64,000 nucleotides of DNA, from the NCBI GenBank assembly GCA_902627645.1, contig CACOJX010000001.1, positions 1 to 64,000 on the forward strand, written 5' to 3'. This stretch comes from an uncultured Pelagibacteraceae bacterium. GTDB taxonomy: Bacteria; Pseudomonadota; Alphaproteobacteria; Pelagibacterales; Pelagibacteraceae. Below are positions 46,439 to 54,717 of the stretch, piece after piece. The notes beneath the pieces were generated by a model. The model had not been told where the DNA came from. It was given only the letters and a program-made list of their open reading frames with translations, and did not search any database. A program made the position numbers and the translations under genes. Numbering within the stretch: the first letter of the stretch is position 1; each line of letters opens with the position of its first letter.

Positions 46439-46807
46439 TTATTCCCAGTCCAATGCACCTTTTTTCCATTCATAAATAAAACCAATGGTAAGTATGAATA
46501 AAAAAATCATCATTGAAGAAAAACCTAATAATCCGATATTCCCAAGAGAAATAGCCCAAGGAAATAAAAAGGCTATTTCAAGATCAAAAATAATAAATAA
46601 TATTGCAACCAAGTAAAATCTTACATCAAATTCCATTCTTGAGTCTTGAAATGGTTCAAATCCACACTCGTAAGCCGATAATTTTTCAGGGTCAGGATTT
46701 TTAGGCGATAACATAAAATTGATTAAAATGAATGCACAGCTTAAACCTAATGCAATAATTAGGAATAAAATTATTGGTAGATAATCTTTTAAAAATTCCG
46801 CAGTCAT
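46439..46807 (-). CDS. nuoA: NADH-quinone oxidoreductase subunit A
   Basis: Three-helix membrane subunit of complex I. The 122 residues show the loop with conserved Cys/Glu, [20 protein letters not shown], and the second helix start [24 protein letters not shown] with the conserved Asp-Glu pair. It is the first gene of the 22-gene minus-strand run ending at dnaE. The upstream 126 bases up to tRNA-Asp contain an inverted repeat that resembles a Fur box. Confidence 0.97.
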   Translation of the reverse strand: MTAEFLKDYLPIILFLIIALGLSCAFILINFMLSPKNPDPEKLSAYECGFEPFQDSRMEFDVRFYLVAILFIIFDLEIAFLFPWAISLGNIGLLGFSSMMIFLFILTIGFIYEWKKGALDWE

Positions 46808-46879
46808 TGTGGAATATATATCATTTTTTATAGCTAGATGAAGTGGTGATAGGTCACATTATTCAAAATATACAGTATA

Positions 46880-46898
46880 ATTGATAACAATTATCAAT
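46880..46898. promoter_or_regulatory. 19-base inverted repeat resembling a Fur box upstream of nuoA
   Basis: ATTGATAA (46880-46887), CAA, TTATCAAT (46891-46898) is a perfect 8-base inverted repeat 73 bases before the nuoA ATG. Its inner 15 bases, TGATAACAATTATCA, match the classical Fur 7-1-7 consensus TGATAATNATTATCA at 13 of 14 defined positions. Promoter-like hexamers on the minus strand overlap it (for example TTGATA and TATATT), but none is convincing alone. It could be a transcription-factor site for the nuo operon. AT-rich background makes chance palindromes likely, and no run of T follows to make it a terminator. Confidence 0.35.
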
Positions 46899-46933
46899 AT
46901 TAAAAGTGCTAAAATAACAAATAAATTTTAAAG

Positions 46934-47010
46934 TGGCGGGAGTGAAGGGACTCGAACCCTCGACCTATCGCGTGACAGGCGATCGCTCTAACCAACTGAG
47001 CTACACCCCC
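46934..47010 (-). tRNA. tRNA-Asp (anticodon GTC)
   Basis: The minus strand folds into a complete cloverleaf of 77 bases including an encoded CCA: acceptor GGGGGTG/CACTCCC with one G-T pair, D arm AGCTCAGTTGGTTAGAGC, anticodon loop CTGTCAC giving GTC, T loop TTCGAGT. The base before CCA is G, the expected discriminator of tRNA-Asp. It lies 15 bases after tRNA-Val and the two are probably co-transcribed. Confidence 0.96.
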
Positions 47011-47025
47011 ACTTGTGATTCATTT

Positions 47026-47101
47026 TGGTGGGCAGTAAAGGACTCGAACCTTTGACCCCCTCGGTGTAAACGAGATGCTCTACCAACTGAGCTAACCGCC
47101 C
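47026..47101 (-). tRNA. tRNA-Val (anticodon TAC)
   Basis: The minus strand folds into a 76-base cloverleaf with encoded CCA: acceptor GGGCGGT/ACTGCCC with one G-T pair, D arm AGCTCAGTTGGTAGAGC, anticodon loop TTTACAC giving TAC, T loop TTCGAGT and discriminator A, as expected for valine. It is the first of the Val-Asp pair between lon and nuoA. Confidence 0.96.
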
Positions 47102-47115
47102 AAAAATGATGTTAA

Positions 47116-47144
47116 CTAATACATCAAGGTTCAGAAAATGTAAA
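47116..47144 (-). promoter_or_regulatory. Putative promoter of tRNA-Val/tRNA-Asp
   Basis: On the minus strand TTTACA (47139-47144), 17 bases, TATTAG (47116-47121). The predicted start of transcription falls about 8 bases before tRNA-Val. TTTACA matches five of six and TATTAG four of six consensus positions. It lies just past the lon stop codon, so read-through from lon is an alternative. Confidence 0.45.
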
Positions 47145-47151
47145 TTAATTA

Positions 47152-49530
47152 TTATTGAATACTAGCTTGGGATTTGTCATCTTTTTTAGCTAAATCAACT
47201 TCTACCCATTCAGTCTTTTTCAATTCTTTTGTTAAAGCAATTTTTAAAACTTCATCAGCGTATTCGACAGGAGTAATTTTAATTTCATCTACAATTTTTT
47301 TAGGCATATCGACTAGATCTTTTTCATTTTCTTTTGGTATTAAAACTTCTTTAATGCCAGCTCTGTGTGCAGCTAATAATTTTTCTTTTAATCCTCCAAT
47401 CGGCAGTACCTGACCAGTAATAGTAACTTCTCCAGTCATAGCCACATCTTTTCTTACAGGAATGTTGGTTATTGAGGAAACAATTGATGTTACCATTCCT
47501 ATTCCTGCCGATGGACCATCTTTTGGTGTCGCTCCTTCAGGCACGTGAATGTGAAAATCTTTTTTTTCAAAAATTGGAGGGATAATTCCGTATTCAAGAC
47601 ATTTTGATCTTACAAATGATTTTGCTGCTTTAACAGATTCTTGCATAACATCCCCAAGTTTACCAGTAATTTGCATTTTACCTTTCCCGGGCATTGTAAC
47701 AGTCTCAATTTTTAAAATCTCTCCACCATATTCAGTCCATGCTAAACCAGTAACTATACCTACTTTATTTTCAGATTCTAATTCACCAAATTTATGTTTT
47801 GGTACACCTAAAAAATCACTTAAATTTTTAGTGTCAATATTAACTTCTTTTTCCTCACCTGAGACAACTTTTTTTACAACTTTTCTTGCAACTTTAGAAA
47901 TTTCTCTCTCTAAATTTCTCACACCTGACTCTTTAGTATAACTTCGAATAATCTCTTTAATTATATCATCGCTTAGGTTCATCTCTTTTTCTTTTACGCC
48001 ATTATCTTTAATTTGTTTTGGCAAAAGATATTTGTTAGCTATGCTTATTTTCTCATCTTCTGTGTAACCTGCTAATCTTATAACTTCCATTCTATCTAAT
48101 AAAGGTGGAAGTATATTTAAAGTATTCGCAGTTGTTACAAACATTACATCAGACAAATCATAATCTACTTCTAAATAATGATCATTAAATGTTGAATTTT
48201 GTTCGGGATCAAGAGCTTCTAATAAAGCAGATGAAGGATCACCTCTGTAATCATTTCCGATCTTGTCTATTTCATCTAGCAAGATTAAGGGATTTTTAGT
48301 TCCAGCTTTTTTCATCATTTGAATAATTTTTCCTGGTAAAGAACCGATATAAGTTCTTCTATGACCTCTTATTTCTGCTTCATCTCGCATACCACCCACA
48401 GACATTCTTACAAACTCTCTATTTGTAGCTTTCGCAATAGATTTACCCAATGAAGTTTTTCCGACACCTGGTGGTCCTACTAAACATAATATAGGTCCTT
48501 TGATTTTTTCCATTCTTTTTTGAACAGCTAAAAATTCAATTATTCTTTCTTTAACTTTTTCAAGACCGAAATGATCTCTATCAAGAACATTTAAGGCTTT
48601 ACTTAAATCAATATCAACTTCGGATTTTTTATGCCATGGCAGCTCTATCATCCAATCAAGATAATTTCTCACAACTGTTGCCTCTGCTGACATTGGGCTC
48701 ATATTTTTTAATTTTTTAAGTTCTTGTAAACATTTCTTTTCAACATCTTTAGGCATTTTTGATTTTAAAATTGCTTTATTTAAACTTGTGCTCTCATCTT
48801 TTCCATCTTCTATTTCACCTAATTCTTTTTGAATCGCTTTAAGTTGCTCGTTTAAATAATATTCTCTTTGAGTTTTTTCCATTTGTGTTTTAACTCTTCC
48901 TCTAATTCGTTTTTCTACTCCAATAATGCTTGTCTCATTCTCCATGATTTTAATTATCGCATTAAGTCTTTTTTTAACGTCTAGAGTCTCAAAAATTTGT
49001 TGTTTTTCAAGAATTGTTGCTGATAAATGTGAAGCAATATTATCTCCAATCTGAGAAGGATCTTTTAATTCTTTGATAGAATTAATAGTTTCACTAGAAA
49101 TTTTTTTATTTATTGAAGTTAATTTCTCTAATCTTCGCAATGCGGTTGCTGCGAGAGGATAAAGATCCTCATTTTTTTCATTCTCGTCTTTAGAATGTGA
49201 ATAATTACAAGTTATAAATTTTTGATTATCAACAAAATCTAAGATTTTAACTCTTCTAATACCTTCAACTAAAACTTTGACTGTTCCATCTGGTAGCTTT
49301 AAAAGTTGCAATATATTGCCCTCGCAACCTTGTAAAAAAATATCAGTCTTTTTAGGATCATCTATCTCTGAATTTTTTTGTGTAACAAGAATTATCTTTT
49401 TTTCTTTCTTCATAACCTCATTTAAAGCTGAGATAGATTTATCCCTTCCTACGAACAAAGGTATTACCATGCTTGGAAACACAACAATGTCTCTTAGAGG
49501 TAAAAGTGGCAATGAAAATTTTACATCCAT
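47152..49530 (-). CDS. lon: ATP-dependent protease Lon (La)
   Basis: Cytoplasmic AAA+ serine protease degrading misfolded and regulatory proteins. The 792 residues show the N-terminal substrate-binding LON domain (LPLLPLRDIVVFPSMVIPLF at the start), Walker A GPPGVGKTS near residue 350, Walker B ILLDEIDKI, and the C-terminal protease with catalytic Ser in PKDGPSAGIGM and catalytic Lys in GGLKEKLLAAHRAGI. Clustering with clpX, clpP and tig forms a quality-control island. The start codon lies in the 3' arm of a perfect 8-bp hairpin (49525-49545). The gap to clpX is 60 bases. Confidence 0.97.
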   Translation of the reverse strand: MDVKFSLPLLPLRDIVVFPSMVIPLFVGRDKSISALNEVMKKEKKIILVTQKNSEIDDPKKTDIFLQGCEGNILQLLKLPDGTVKVLVEGIRRVKILDFVDNQKFITCNYSHSKDENEKNEDLYPLAATALRRLEKLTSINKKISSETINSIKELKDPSQIGDNIASHLSATILEKQQIFETLDVKKRLNAIIKIMENETSIIGVEKRIRGRVKTQMEKTQREYYLNEQLKAIQKELGEIEDGKDESTSLNKAILKSKMPKDVEKKCLQELKKLKNMSPMSAEATVVRNYLDWMIELPWHKKSEVDIDLSKALNVLDRDHFGLEKVKERIIEFLAVQKRMEKIKGPILCLVGPPGVGKTSLGKSIAKATNREFVRMSVGGMRDEAEIRGHRRTYIGSLPGKIIQMMKKAGTKNPLILLDEIDKIGNDYRGDPSSALLEALDPEQNSTFNDHYLEVDYDLSDVMFVTTANTLNILPPLLDRMEVIRLAGYTEDEKISIANKYLLPKQIKDNGVKEKEMNLSDDIIKEIIRSYTKESGVRNLEREISKVARKVVKKVVSGEEKEVNIDTKNLSDFLGVPKHKFGELESENKVGIVTGLAWTEYGGEILKIETVTMPGKGKMQITGKLGDVMQESVKAAKSFVRSKCLEYGIIPPIFEKKDFHIHVPEGATPKDGPSAGIGMVTSIVSSITNIPVRKDVAMTGEVTITGQVLPIGGLKEKLLAAHRAGIKEVLIPKENEKDLVDMPKKIVDEIKITPVEYADEVLKIALTKELKKTEWVEVDLAKKDDKSQASIQ

Positions 49531-49545
49531 ATCATGAATATGGAT
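49525..49545 (-). promoter_or_regulatory. Hairpin enclosing the lon start codon
   Basis: ATCCATAT (49525-49532), CATGA, ATATGGAT (49538-49545) is a perfect 8-base inverted repeat with a 5-base loop. In the lon mRNA the AUG (49528-49530) is inside the 3' arm and therefore paired when the hairpin forms. An AT-rich hairpin over a heat-shock gene start is the layout of some RNA thermometers, but function is only inferred and chance repeats are common in this base composition. Confidence 0.3.
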
Positions 49546-49590
49546 ATTAAATAAAATATTGCAATATATTTTTAAGATTTATTAAGGTTA

Positions 49591-50862
49591 TTAAGCCGCT
49601 GTAGTTTTACCTGATTTTATTGACTTCGAATCAGTTTTTGAATGAACTAAAATTGGATCAGAGACACCTTTGGCTGCATTTGCGTCAATAATCACTTCTT
49701 CTATATTATCCATTCCAGGCAAATCATACATAGTTTTTAATAATATATTTTCCATTATAGCTCTCAAACCTCTAGCGCCAGTTTTTTTCTTAATTGCTTT
49801 TTGAGCTATTTCTTTTAATGCATTATCTTTGAATATTAGTTTAGCTCCATCTAATTTAAATAACTCTTGGTATTGTTTTGTCAGAGAATTTTTAGGTTCT
49901 TGAATTATCTTAACTAAAGATTTAATATCTAAATCATCTAAAGTAGCAATCATTGGTAGTCTCCCAATAAATTCTGGTATTAAACCATACTTTAACAAAT
50001 CCTCAGGCTCTAAAGCCTTCATCCACTCACCAGTTTTTTTATCTTGAGTATTTTTAACATCTGCACCAAATCCTATTGAGGTTCCTTTATCTCTCTGTGA
50101 GATTATTTTATCAAGACCAGCAAAAGCTCCACCACAAATAAATAAAATATTTGTAGTATCTACTTGTAAAAATTCTTGTTGTGGATGTTTTCTTCCACCT
50201 TGTGGAGGAACACTAGCTACTGTACCTTCCATAATTTTAAGTAATGCTTGCTGAACACCTTCTCCAGAAACATCTCTTGTTATTGAAGGATTTTCTGATT
50301 TTCTACTTATTTTATCTACCTCATCAATATAAACTATACCTCGTTGCGCTTTCTCAACATTATAGTCTGCTGCTTGAAGGAGTTTGAGTATTATATTTTC
50401 AACATCTTCACCAACATAACCAGCTTCGGTTAATGTTGTTGCATCAGCCATAGTAAAAGGCACATCTAATATTCGAGCTAAAGTTTGTGCTAATAAAGTT
50501 TTTCCACAACCAGTCGGTCCAACAAGAAGAATATTTGATTTCGATAATTCCACATTTTTACTAGTTTTGTTTTCGTAATTTAATCTTTTGTAATGATTGT
50601 GAACCGCCACTGATAAAACTTTTTTTGCGTGACCTTGACCAATCACATAATCATCTAAAACAGAGCAAATTTCTTTTGGTGATGGTAATCCATCTTGATG
50701 TTTAACAAAGGTATCTTTGTTTTCTTCTTTAATAATGTCCATGCAAAGTTCAACGCATTCATCACATATAAATACTGTTGGACCAGCAATTAATTTTCTA
50801 ACTTCATGTTGGCTTTTGCCACAAAAAGAACAGTAAAGAATATTTTTATTATTTGTGCTCAT
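49591..50862 (-). CDS. clpX: ClpXP unfoldase subunit ClpX
   Basis: AAA+ unfoldase that recognises substrates and feeds them to ClpP. The 423 residues have the N-terminal zinc-binding domain with Cys11, Cys14, Cys33 and Cys36 (CSFCGK and CDECVE), Walker A GPTGCGKT at 115-122, Walker [11 protein letters not shown], the pore/sensor region and the IGF-type ClpP-contact loop as IGFGAD. It follows clpP by 89 bases, enough for its own promoter; a TATAAT lies on the minus strand at 50894-50899 but lacks a properly spaced -35. Confidence 0.97.
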   Translation of the reverse strand: MSTNNKNILYCSFCGKSQHEVRKLIAGPTVFICDECVELCMDIIKEENKDTFVKHQDGLPSPKEICSVLDDYVIGQGHAKKVLSVAVHNHYKRLNYENKTSKNVELSKSNILLVGPTGCGKTLLAQTLARILDVPFTMADATTLTEAGYVGEDVENIILKLLQAADYNVEKAQRGIVYIDEVDKISRKSENPSITRDVSGEGVQQALLKIMEGTVASVPPQGGRKHPQQEFLQVDTTNILFICGGAFAGLDKIISQRDKGTSIGFGADVKNTQDKKTGEWMKALEPEDLLKYGLIPEFIGRLPMIATLDDLDIKSLVKIIQEPKNSLTKQYQELFKLDGAKLIFKDNALKEIAQKAIKKKTGARGLRAIMENILLKTMYDLPGMDNIEEVIIDANAAKGVSDPILVHSKTDSKSIKSGKTTAA

Positions 50863-50951
50863 AATTTATAAAACGAATCAATTAAGTTACTTTATTATAA
50901 AGAAGATTATTAGATCAAGTTCTAATATTAGTTGTCTCAATATGTTGTGGT

Positions 50952-51563
50952 TTATGATCTTTTTTCAACAACTTCGTCCACAAGACCAAATGCTTTTGCG
51001 CCTTCTGCAGTCATAAAATTATCTCTTTCTAAAGCGGTCTTAATTTCATCAACTGATTTACCTGTGTGTTTTGAGTAAATTTCGTTTAATCTTTTTTTCA
51101 AAGATAAAACTTCGTTAGCATGAATTTCTATATCAGTAGCTTGACCCTGAAAACCGGCTGAAGGTTGATGTACCATAATTCGAGAATTAGGTAATGAGAA
51201 TCTTTTACCCTTTGTTCCAGCTGAAAGAAGAAACGATCCCATAGAAGCAGCCTGTCCTATACATAAAGTTGAGATCTCTGGTTTAATATATTGCATAGTA
51301 TCATAAATGCCCAAACCAGCGGTAACTAAACCACCAGGGCTATTAATATATAAATAAATTTCTTTTTTAGGATCCTCGGCTTCTAAAAATAATAATTGTG
51401 CAGTTACTAATGAAGCAACATTGTCGTTAATTTGGCCAGTTAAGAAAATAATTCTCTCTTTTAAAAGTCTTGAGTAGATATCATAAGCTCTTTCACCTTT
51501 ATTTGATTGTTCCACGACCATAGGAACAAGATTATTCATGTGTTCAGAAATTTTTATTGTCAT
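50952..51563 (-). CDS. clpP: ATP-dependent Clp protease proteolytic subunit
   Basis: Tetradecameric serine protease that partners ClpX. The 203 residues carry the catalytic Ser107 in [11 protein letters not shown], His132 in MVHQPSAG and a downstream Asp in the FGLVDEV region or just before it, plus the conserved [12 protein letters not shown] and YINSPGG segments. Length matches the family. It starts 32 bases after tig, with which it forms the usual tig-clpP-clpX-lon order. Confidence 0.97.
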   Translation of the reverse strand: MTIKISEHMNNLVPMVVEQSNKGERAYDIYSRLLKERIIFLTGQINDNVASLVTAQLLFLEAEDPKKEIYLYINSPGGLVTAGLGIYDTMQYIKPEISTLCIGQAASMGSFLLSAGTKGKRFSLPNSRIMVHQPSAGFQGQATDIEIHANEVLSLKKRLNEIYSKHTGKSVDEIKTALERDNFMTAEGAKAFGLVDEVVEKRS

Positions 51564-51595
51564 AAGTTGATTCGTTTTAGTTATACAACTTGTGC

Positions 51596-53020
51596 TTACT
51601 TTTTGCTAACTTTTTTTGATTTTGGTTTTGATTTTGCTGATTTTACTGAGGATTTTTTACTAGTAGTTTTTTTCATTTCTTTTTTTGTTTCTTTATTATC
51701 TTTTTTATCTTTTGAGGCATCAATGTCATTTTTTTGACTTTCTTTTAAAATTTTTTCAGCTTCTTCTCTCGTAACCTCTTTTAAATTTGCTTTTGCCTTC
51801 TCTTTAATGGCAGAGATTATTTTCTCTTCATAAACTGTACCCCTCAAACTTGCCAATGCAGATTGATTTTTTTGATAAAAATCCATCACCATTTTTTCTT
51901 GTCCGGGCATCATCCTAATTTGTTTTTGAACTTCAGCCTGTAATTCTTGTTCTGTAACTTGTATTTTATTTTGTTCTCCAAATTCATTTAATATTAAACC
52001 AACTTTAATTCTTTTTTTTGCAATTTCTTCAAAATTTTTTCTATTTTTTTTGATATCCTCCTCTTTCATTCCTTGGGACAATATTTTAACTTCTTCATCT
52101 AATAAATTTTCAGGGATATCGTCTACTTTAAATTTTTCAATTTCTTTTAAAATTTGATTTTTAGAAAGTCTTTCTAATGAATTTTTATATTCATCATTAA
52201 TTTGTTTTGTTATAAGTATCTTTAAATCTTTTAAATCTTTGGCTCCTAAATTTTTTGCAAAGTCGTCATTGATAATTACTTTTTCAGAAATTTTTACGGA
52301 TATTATTTTACAATTAAATTTTGCTTTTTTGTTTACTAATTCTTTTTCAGGAAAATTTTCAGGCAATGTTGCTTCAACTAATTTTTCGTCACCTTTCTTT
52401 ACACCAATTAATTGTTTATCAAATCCTTTTAAAAATAAATCTTTTCCTAATGTTAATTGAGTATTCTTTCCTTCACCGCCTTTAAAAGGCTTATCCTCTA
52501 CTGTTGCTGTATAATCAAAAACAACAAGATCACCCTCTTTTGCTTTAGTATCAGATGAAGCTTCTTTAAAATTAGGTTGGTTCTTTGCAATCTCGCTTAT
52601 TCTTTTGTCAGTTTCTTTTTCATCAATCTTTACATTGTATTTGTCGAATTTAATATTTTCTATAGATTTAGTCTCAACTTTGGGTAGTTCAGTTACAGAA
52701 ATAATGTATTCTAATTCTTTATCCTCGCCATATGTTTTAAGATCTAATTTTGGTTGTCCGGCTGGTTTTATTTTATTTTCCTTTAAAGCTTTAGTCGAAG
52801 TCTCTTTTAAGACCTTATCTAAAACTTCACTAAAAACTGCTTTGCCAAATTGTCTTTTTAAAATTTCTTTTGGAACTTTGCCAGGCCTAAAACCTTTCAA
52901 ATTGATAGTTCCTTTAATTTCTTCGTATTTTTCATCCATATAAGTATTCATAGTTTTTTTATCCACAAATACTTTAAGATCTTTGTTTAAACCTTTTTTA
53001 TTTTCGATTGTAACTTTCAT
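51596..53020 (-). CDS. tig: Trigger factor
   Basis: Ribosome-bound chaperone and peptidyl-prolyl isomerase acting on nascent chains. The 474 residues have the ribosome-binding N-terminus with the signature region around [17 protein letters not shown] (about 44-60), an FKBP-type PPIase domain (about 150-240, [21 protein letters not shown]), and the helical C-terminal arms. The last 40 residues are a Lys/Ser-rich tail ([20 protein letters not shown]) not found in E. coli but frequent in AT-rich Alphaproteobacteria. It lies 11 bases downstream of tRNA-Leu. Confidence 0.95.
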   Translation of the reverse strand: MKVTIENKKGLNKDLKVFVDKKTMNTYMDEKYEEIKGTINLKGFRPGKVPKEILKRQFGKAVFSEVLDKVLKETSTKALKENKIKPAGQPKLDLKTYGEDKELEYIISVTELPKVETKSIENIKFDKYNVKIDEKETDKRISEIAKNQPNFKEASSDTKAKEGDLVVFDYTATVEDKPFKGGEGKNTQLTLGKDLFLKGFDKQLIGVKKGDEKLVEATLPENFPEKELVNKKAKFNCKIISVKISEKVIINDDFAKNLGAKDLKDLKILITKQINDEYKNSLERLSKNQILKEIEKFKVDDIPENLLDEEVKILSQGMKEEDIKKNRKNFEEIAKKRIKVGLILNEFGEQNKIQVTEQELQAEVQKQIRMMPGQEKMVMDFYQKNQSALASLRGTVYEEKIISAIKEKAKANLKEVTREEAEKILKESQKNDIDASKDKKDNKETKKEMKKTTSKKSSVKSAKSKPKSKKVSKK

Positions 53021-53031
53021 AAATTTCTAAA

Positions 53032-53116
53032 TGGTAGGGCGAAAAGGACTCGAACCTTCACAGATTGCTCTATTGGTTCCTAAGACCAACGCGTCTACCA
53101 ATTCCGCCATCGCCCC
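53032..53116 (-). tRNA. tRNA-Leu (anticodon TAG)
   Basis: The minus strand gives an 85-base class II tRNA with encoded CCA: acceptor GGGGCGA/TCGCCCT starting with a G-T pair, D stem GCG/CGC around GAATTGGTAGA, anticodon stem TTGGT/ACCAA with loop CTTAGGA giving TAG, a long variable arm, T loop TTCGAGT and discriminator A. The long variable arm and A73 agree with leucine. Confidence 0.95.
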
Positions 53117-53130
53117 ACAAATTTAGACGT

Positions 53131-53159
53131 TTTATATATTATTGAAACTATTTGTCCAA
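53131..53159 (-). promoter_or_regulatory. Putative promoter of tRNA-Leu
   Basis: On the minus strand TTGGAC (53154-53159), 17 bases, TATAAA (53131-53136). The predicted start of transcription is about 8 bases before the tRNA 5' end. The -10 matches five of six consensus bases. It faces away from the DUF1289 gene, whose own -10 is at 53193-53198. Confidence 0.5.
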
Positions 53160-53168
53160 CGAGAATTA

Positions 53169-53198
53169 TTGTAAAATATATTCATTTTCCTCTATAAT
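53169..53198 (+). promoter_or_regulatory. Putative promoter of the DUF1289 gene giving a leaderless mRNA
   Basis: TTGTAA (53169-53174), 18 bases, and a perfect TATAAT (53193-53198) lie directly before the ATG at 53205. Only six bases separate the -10 from the start codon, so transcription starting at the usual distance would begin at or next to the A of ATG. No ribosome-binding site is possible in that case. Confidence 0.5.
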
Positions 53199-53204
53199 AT
53201 AAAT

Positions 53205-53456
53205 ATGATTATTTCGCCATGTATAAGTATTTGCAAAACAGATCCTAGAACTGGATATTGTTATGGATGTGGAAGAAATAATGAAGAAAAAAAAGTCTGG
53301 AAACTCGAGCACACAACTGATGAGTGGAAAATTGAAAACCTTGAATTAATTAAAAAAAGATTAACAGGTTGGCAACTAGAAAGTTTTGAAGAATCCTATA
53401 CATATAAAATTGAAAATGGTATTTCTTTATTTAAAAAAAATTTAAAAAATGAGTAA
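53205..53456 (+). CDS. DUF1289 domain-containing protein
   Basis: An 83-residue Cys-containing protein. Family traits: the opening SPCISICKTDPRTGYCYGCGR with four Cys (about residues 6, 10, 18, 21) likely binding a metal, then EEKKVWK and WKIENLELIKKRLTGWQ, the DUF1289 spacing of Cys cluster and W. Function of the family is unknown; it is common in Proteobacteria. The gene appears to be leaderless or very short-leadered. Its end overlaps the next small gene by 8 bases, suggesting a three-gene mini-operon. Confidence 0.85.
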   Translation: MIISPCISICKTDPRTGYCYGCGRNNEEKKVWKLEHTTDEWKIENLELIKKRLTGWQLESFEESYTYKIENGISLFKKNLKNE

Positions 53457-53622
53457 AACTACAATCGTTATAATAGTCTATATTATTGGACTTATCTTTG
53501 GTGCAGTTGTGCTAAAAATTTGGAGCGCAGACACAAGTGTTTTAAAAGGCCTTTTGGGTTTAGGTTGGACAGCATTGCTTTTAATTGGAATATTTTTTGC
53601 TGAAAAACATGAAAAAAATTAG
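53449..53622 (+). CDS. Small two-helix membrane protein, unknown
   Basis: A 57-residue open frame starting MSKTTIVIIVYIIGLIFGAV and ending AEKHEKN. Two hydrophobic segments (about 5-22 and 33-50) flank a short loop with KIWSADTS, so it is probably an inner-membrane protein with two helices. The ATG overlaps the DUF1289 gene by 8 bases and its stop overlaps the next gene by 14 bases, which supports real coupled translation. I do not recognise a family. Confidence 0.6.
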   Translation: MSKTTIVIIVYIIGLIFGAVVLKIWSADTSVLKGLLGLGWTALLLIGIFFAEKHEKN

Positions 53623-54031
53623 ATTTCTAATAATTCTTTTTTTAATAATTTATCCTAATAAAAATTCACAATCAGAAATAATCGTTATGAGTGACTGTGA
53701 TGATAAGCAGGATGAATTTTTAAAGAATGAGTATATCCTAAATTTAAATGAACTTATAATGACCAGAAATTATGTTTATAAAGAAAAAACATTTCAAAAA
53801 TACAGATTAACAGACTTAAGTGTAAAAAAATCTAACTCATATATTCAAAATATTTATGAAGAAAATGGTAAGATTTTAACTCATAAACATGGATATCCAC
53901 AATTTTATACTCAAATTTTATTTGAAAAAGATAAAAAAGAAATTTTTATCAAAACTGTACTCAATAATGAAGAAGGATTATCAAAAATTTCAACTTGTAA
54001 TAAGATCGAAAAATTTAAGGAAGAAAGTTAA
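53609..54031 (+). CDS. Exported hypothetical protein
   Basis: From the ATG at 53609 the product has 140 residues with a signal peptide (MKKIRFLIILFLIIYPNKNS, then QSEI), and a mature part rich in Lys, Asn and Glu with two Cys (in SDCDD and STCNK) that could form a disulphide. The frame continues 8 codons upstream (Met at 53585), but that start would put a charged stretch before the signal and overlap the preceding gene more deeply, so the later start is preferred. No family recognised. It ends at a T/A-rich tract and overlaps by 4 bases the convergent basic peptide gene. Confidence 0.7.
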   Translation: MKKIRFLIILFLIIYPNKNSQSEIIVMSDCDDKQDEFLKNEYILNLNELIMTRNYVYKEKTFQKYRLTDLSVKKSNSYIQNIYEENGKILTHKHGYPQFYTQILFEKDKKEIFIKTVLNNEEGLSKISTCNKIEKFKEES

Positions 54032-54150
54032 TTTTTACTCTTTTTTTTAAAAAATCTTTTTTTTTTAAAAAAACGACTATTAGAAATATTGCTTCTATGT
54101 TTCGCAAAAGCTTGTTTTTGTGCTTGTTTCATTGCTCTCTTTGAAGACAT
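54028..54150 (-). CDS. Small highly basic peptide, unknown
   Basis: A 40-residue open frame starting MSSKRAMKQAQKQAFAKHRS and ending FFKKKRFFKKKSKN. Nearly half the residues are Lys, Arg or His, and the C-terminus holds two copies of RFFKKK encoded by an imperfect direct repeat of T and A tracts. The charge suggests an RNA or ribosome association, which is inference only. It fills an otherwise empty 126-base gap and ends 4 bases inside the convergent gene. No family recognised; it might be a chance frame because homopolymers favour Lys and Phe codons. Confidence 0.4.
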   Translation of the reverse strand: MSSKRAMKQAQKQAFAKHRSNISNSRFFKKKRFFKKKSKN

Positions 54151-54157
54151 AATTTTA

Positions 54158-54715
54158 TTAATAATCTATTATAATATTACCTTTTATTTTAAAATTTCTA
54201 TCTGAAATTACAATCTCCCCAGAACGTGAAGCATAATCTAAAGCCTCTAAAATAACCACATAATGAGTAACTAAAACTAAATTTTTATTATCATTCCAAT
54301 TATTTATATAATTTTTAAGATTTTTTATTTGTTTTTTTTTATTTTTAGCAAATTTAGGGCTATAAAATGAATTAAGAAAATTTTTTGTTTTAAATTCATT
54401 AAAAGCTATTGATGCAGTTTCTTTGCATCTACACCATTCACTTGAAATTACTTTATCTATTGGTACTTCATTTCTTTTAAATAAATTTCCAATTTTTTTG
54501 GATTGATTTCTACCATTATCATTAAGATTTCTTTGTGTTGAACAATCGCTTATATCAAAATTCTCTGGATCCCCTCCTCCCGGTGCATAAGCATGTCTAA
54601 TAAAAATTATATTACCACCATTTTGAAGTTCATTTAAAATTTTATCAGTTATTTCTGCTCTAATTTCGTTTGTTAAACTAAAAAATATAATTAATATAAT
54701 ATTGATTACTCTCAT
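54158..54715 (-). CDS. Exported histidine phosphatase family protein
   Basis: Phosphoglycerate-mutase-like phosphatase, 185 residues, with a probable signal peptide (about 1-20, INIILIIFFSLTNEIRA), so it would act in the periplasm. The catalytic RH pair is at 40-41 in FIRHAYAPGGGDP, with RNLNDNGRNQSKKIG, the conserved Arg/Cys region VISSEWCRCKETA and the second His near residue 146 in LVTHYVV. Members with the RHAxAPGGGDP opening are common in marine Proteobacteria; substrate unknown. It starts 2 bases from the divergent uracil-DNA glycosylase gene. Confidence 0.85.
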   Translation of the reverse strand: MRVINIILIIFFSLTNEIRAEITDKILNELQNGGNIIFIRHAYAPGGGDPENFDISDCSTQRNLNDNGRNQSKKIGNLFKRNEVPIDKVISSEWCRCKETASIAFNEFKTKNFLNSFYSPKFAKNKKKQIKNLKNYINNWNDNKNLVLVTHYVVILEALDYASRSGEIVISDRNFKIKGNIIIDY

Positions 54716-54717
54716 TA

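Noticed and set aside
50894-50919. Possible heat-shock (RpoH) promoter before clpX: CTTGAT and TTTATAA on the minus strand
   Set aside because: Spacing (about 12 bases) and the -10 element match the known RpoH consensus poorly.
54040-54080. T8/A6 and T9/A7 tracts as a bidirectional terminator
   Set aside because: The tracts could form only A-T stems and are also coding in the basic peptide frame; no G+C-rich stem is present.
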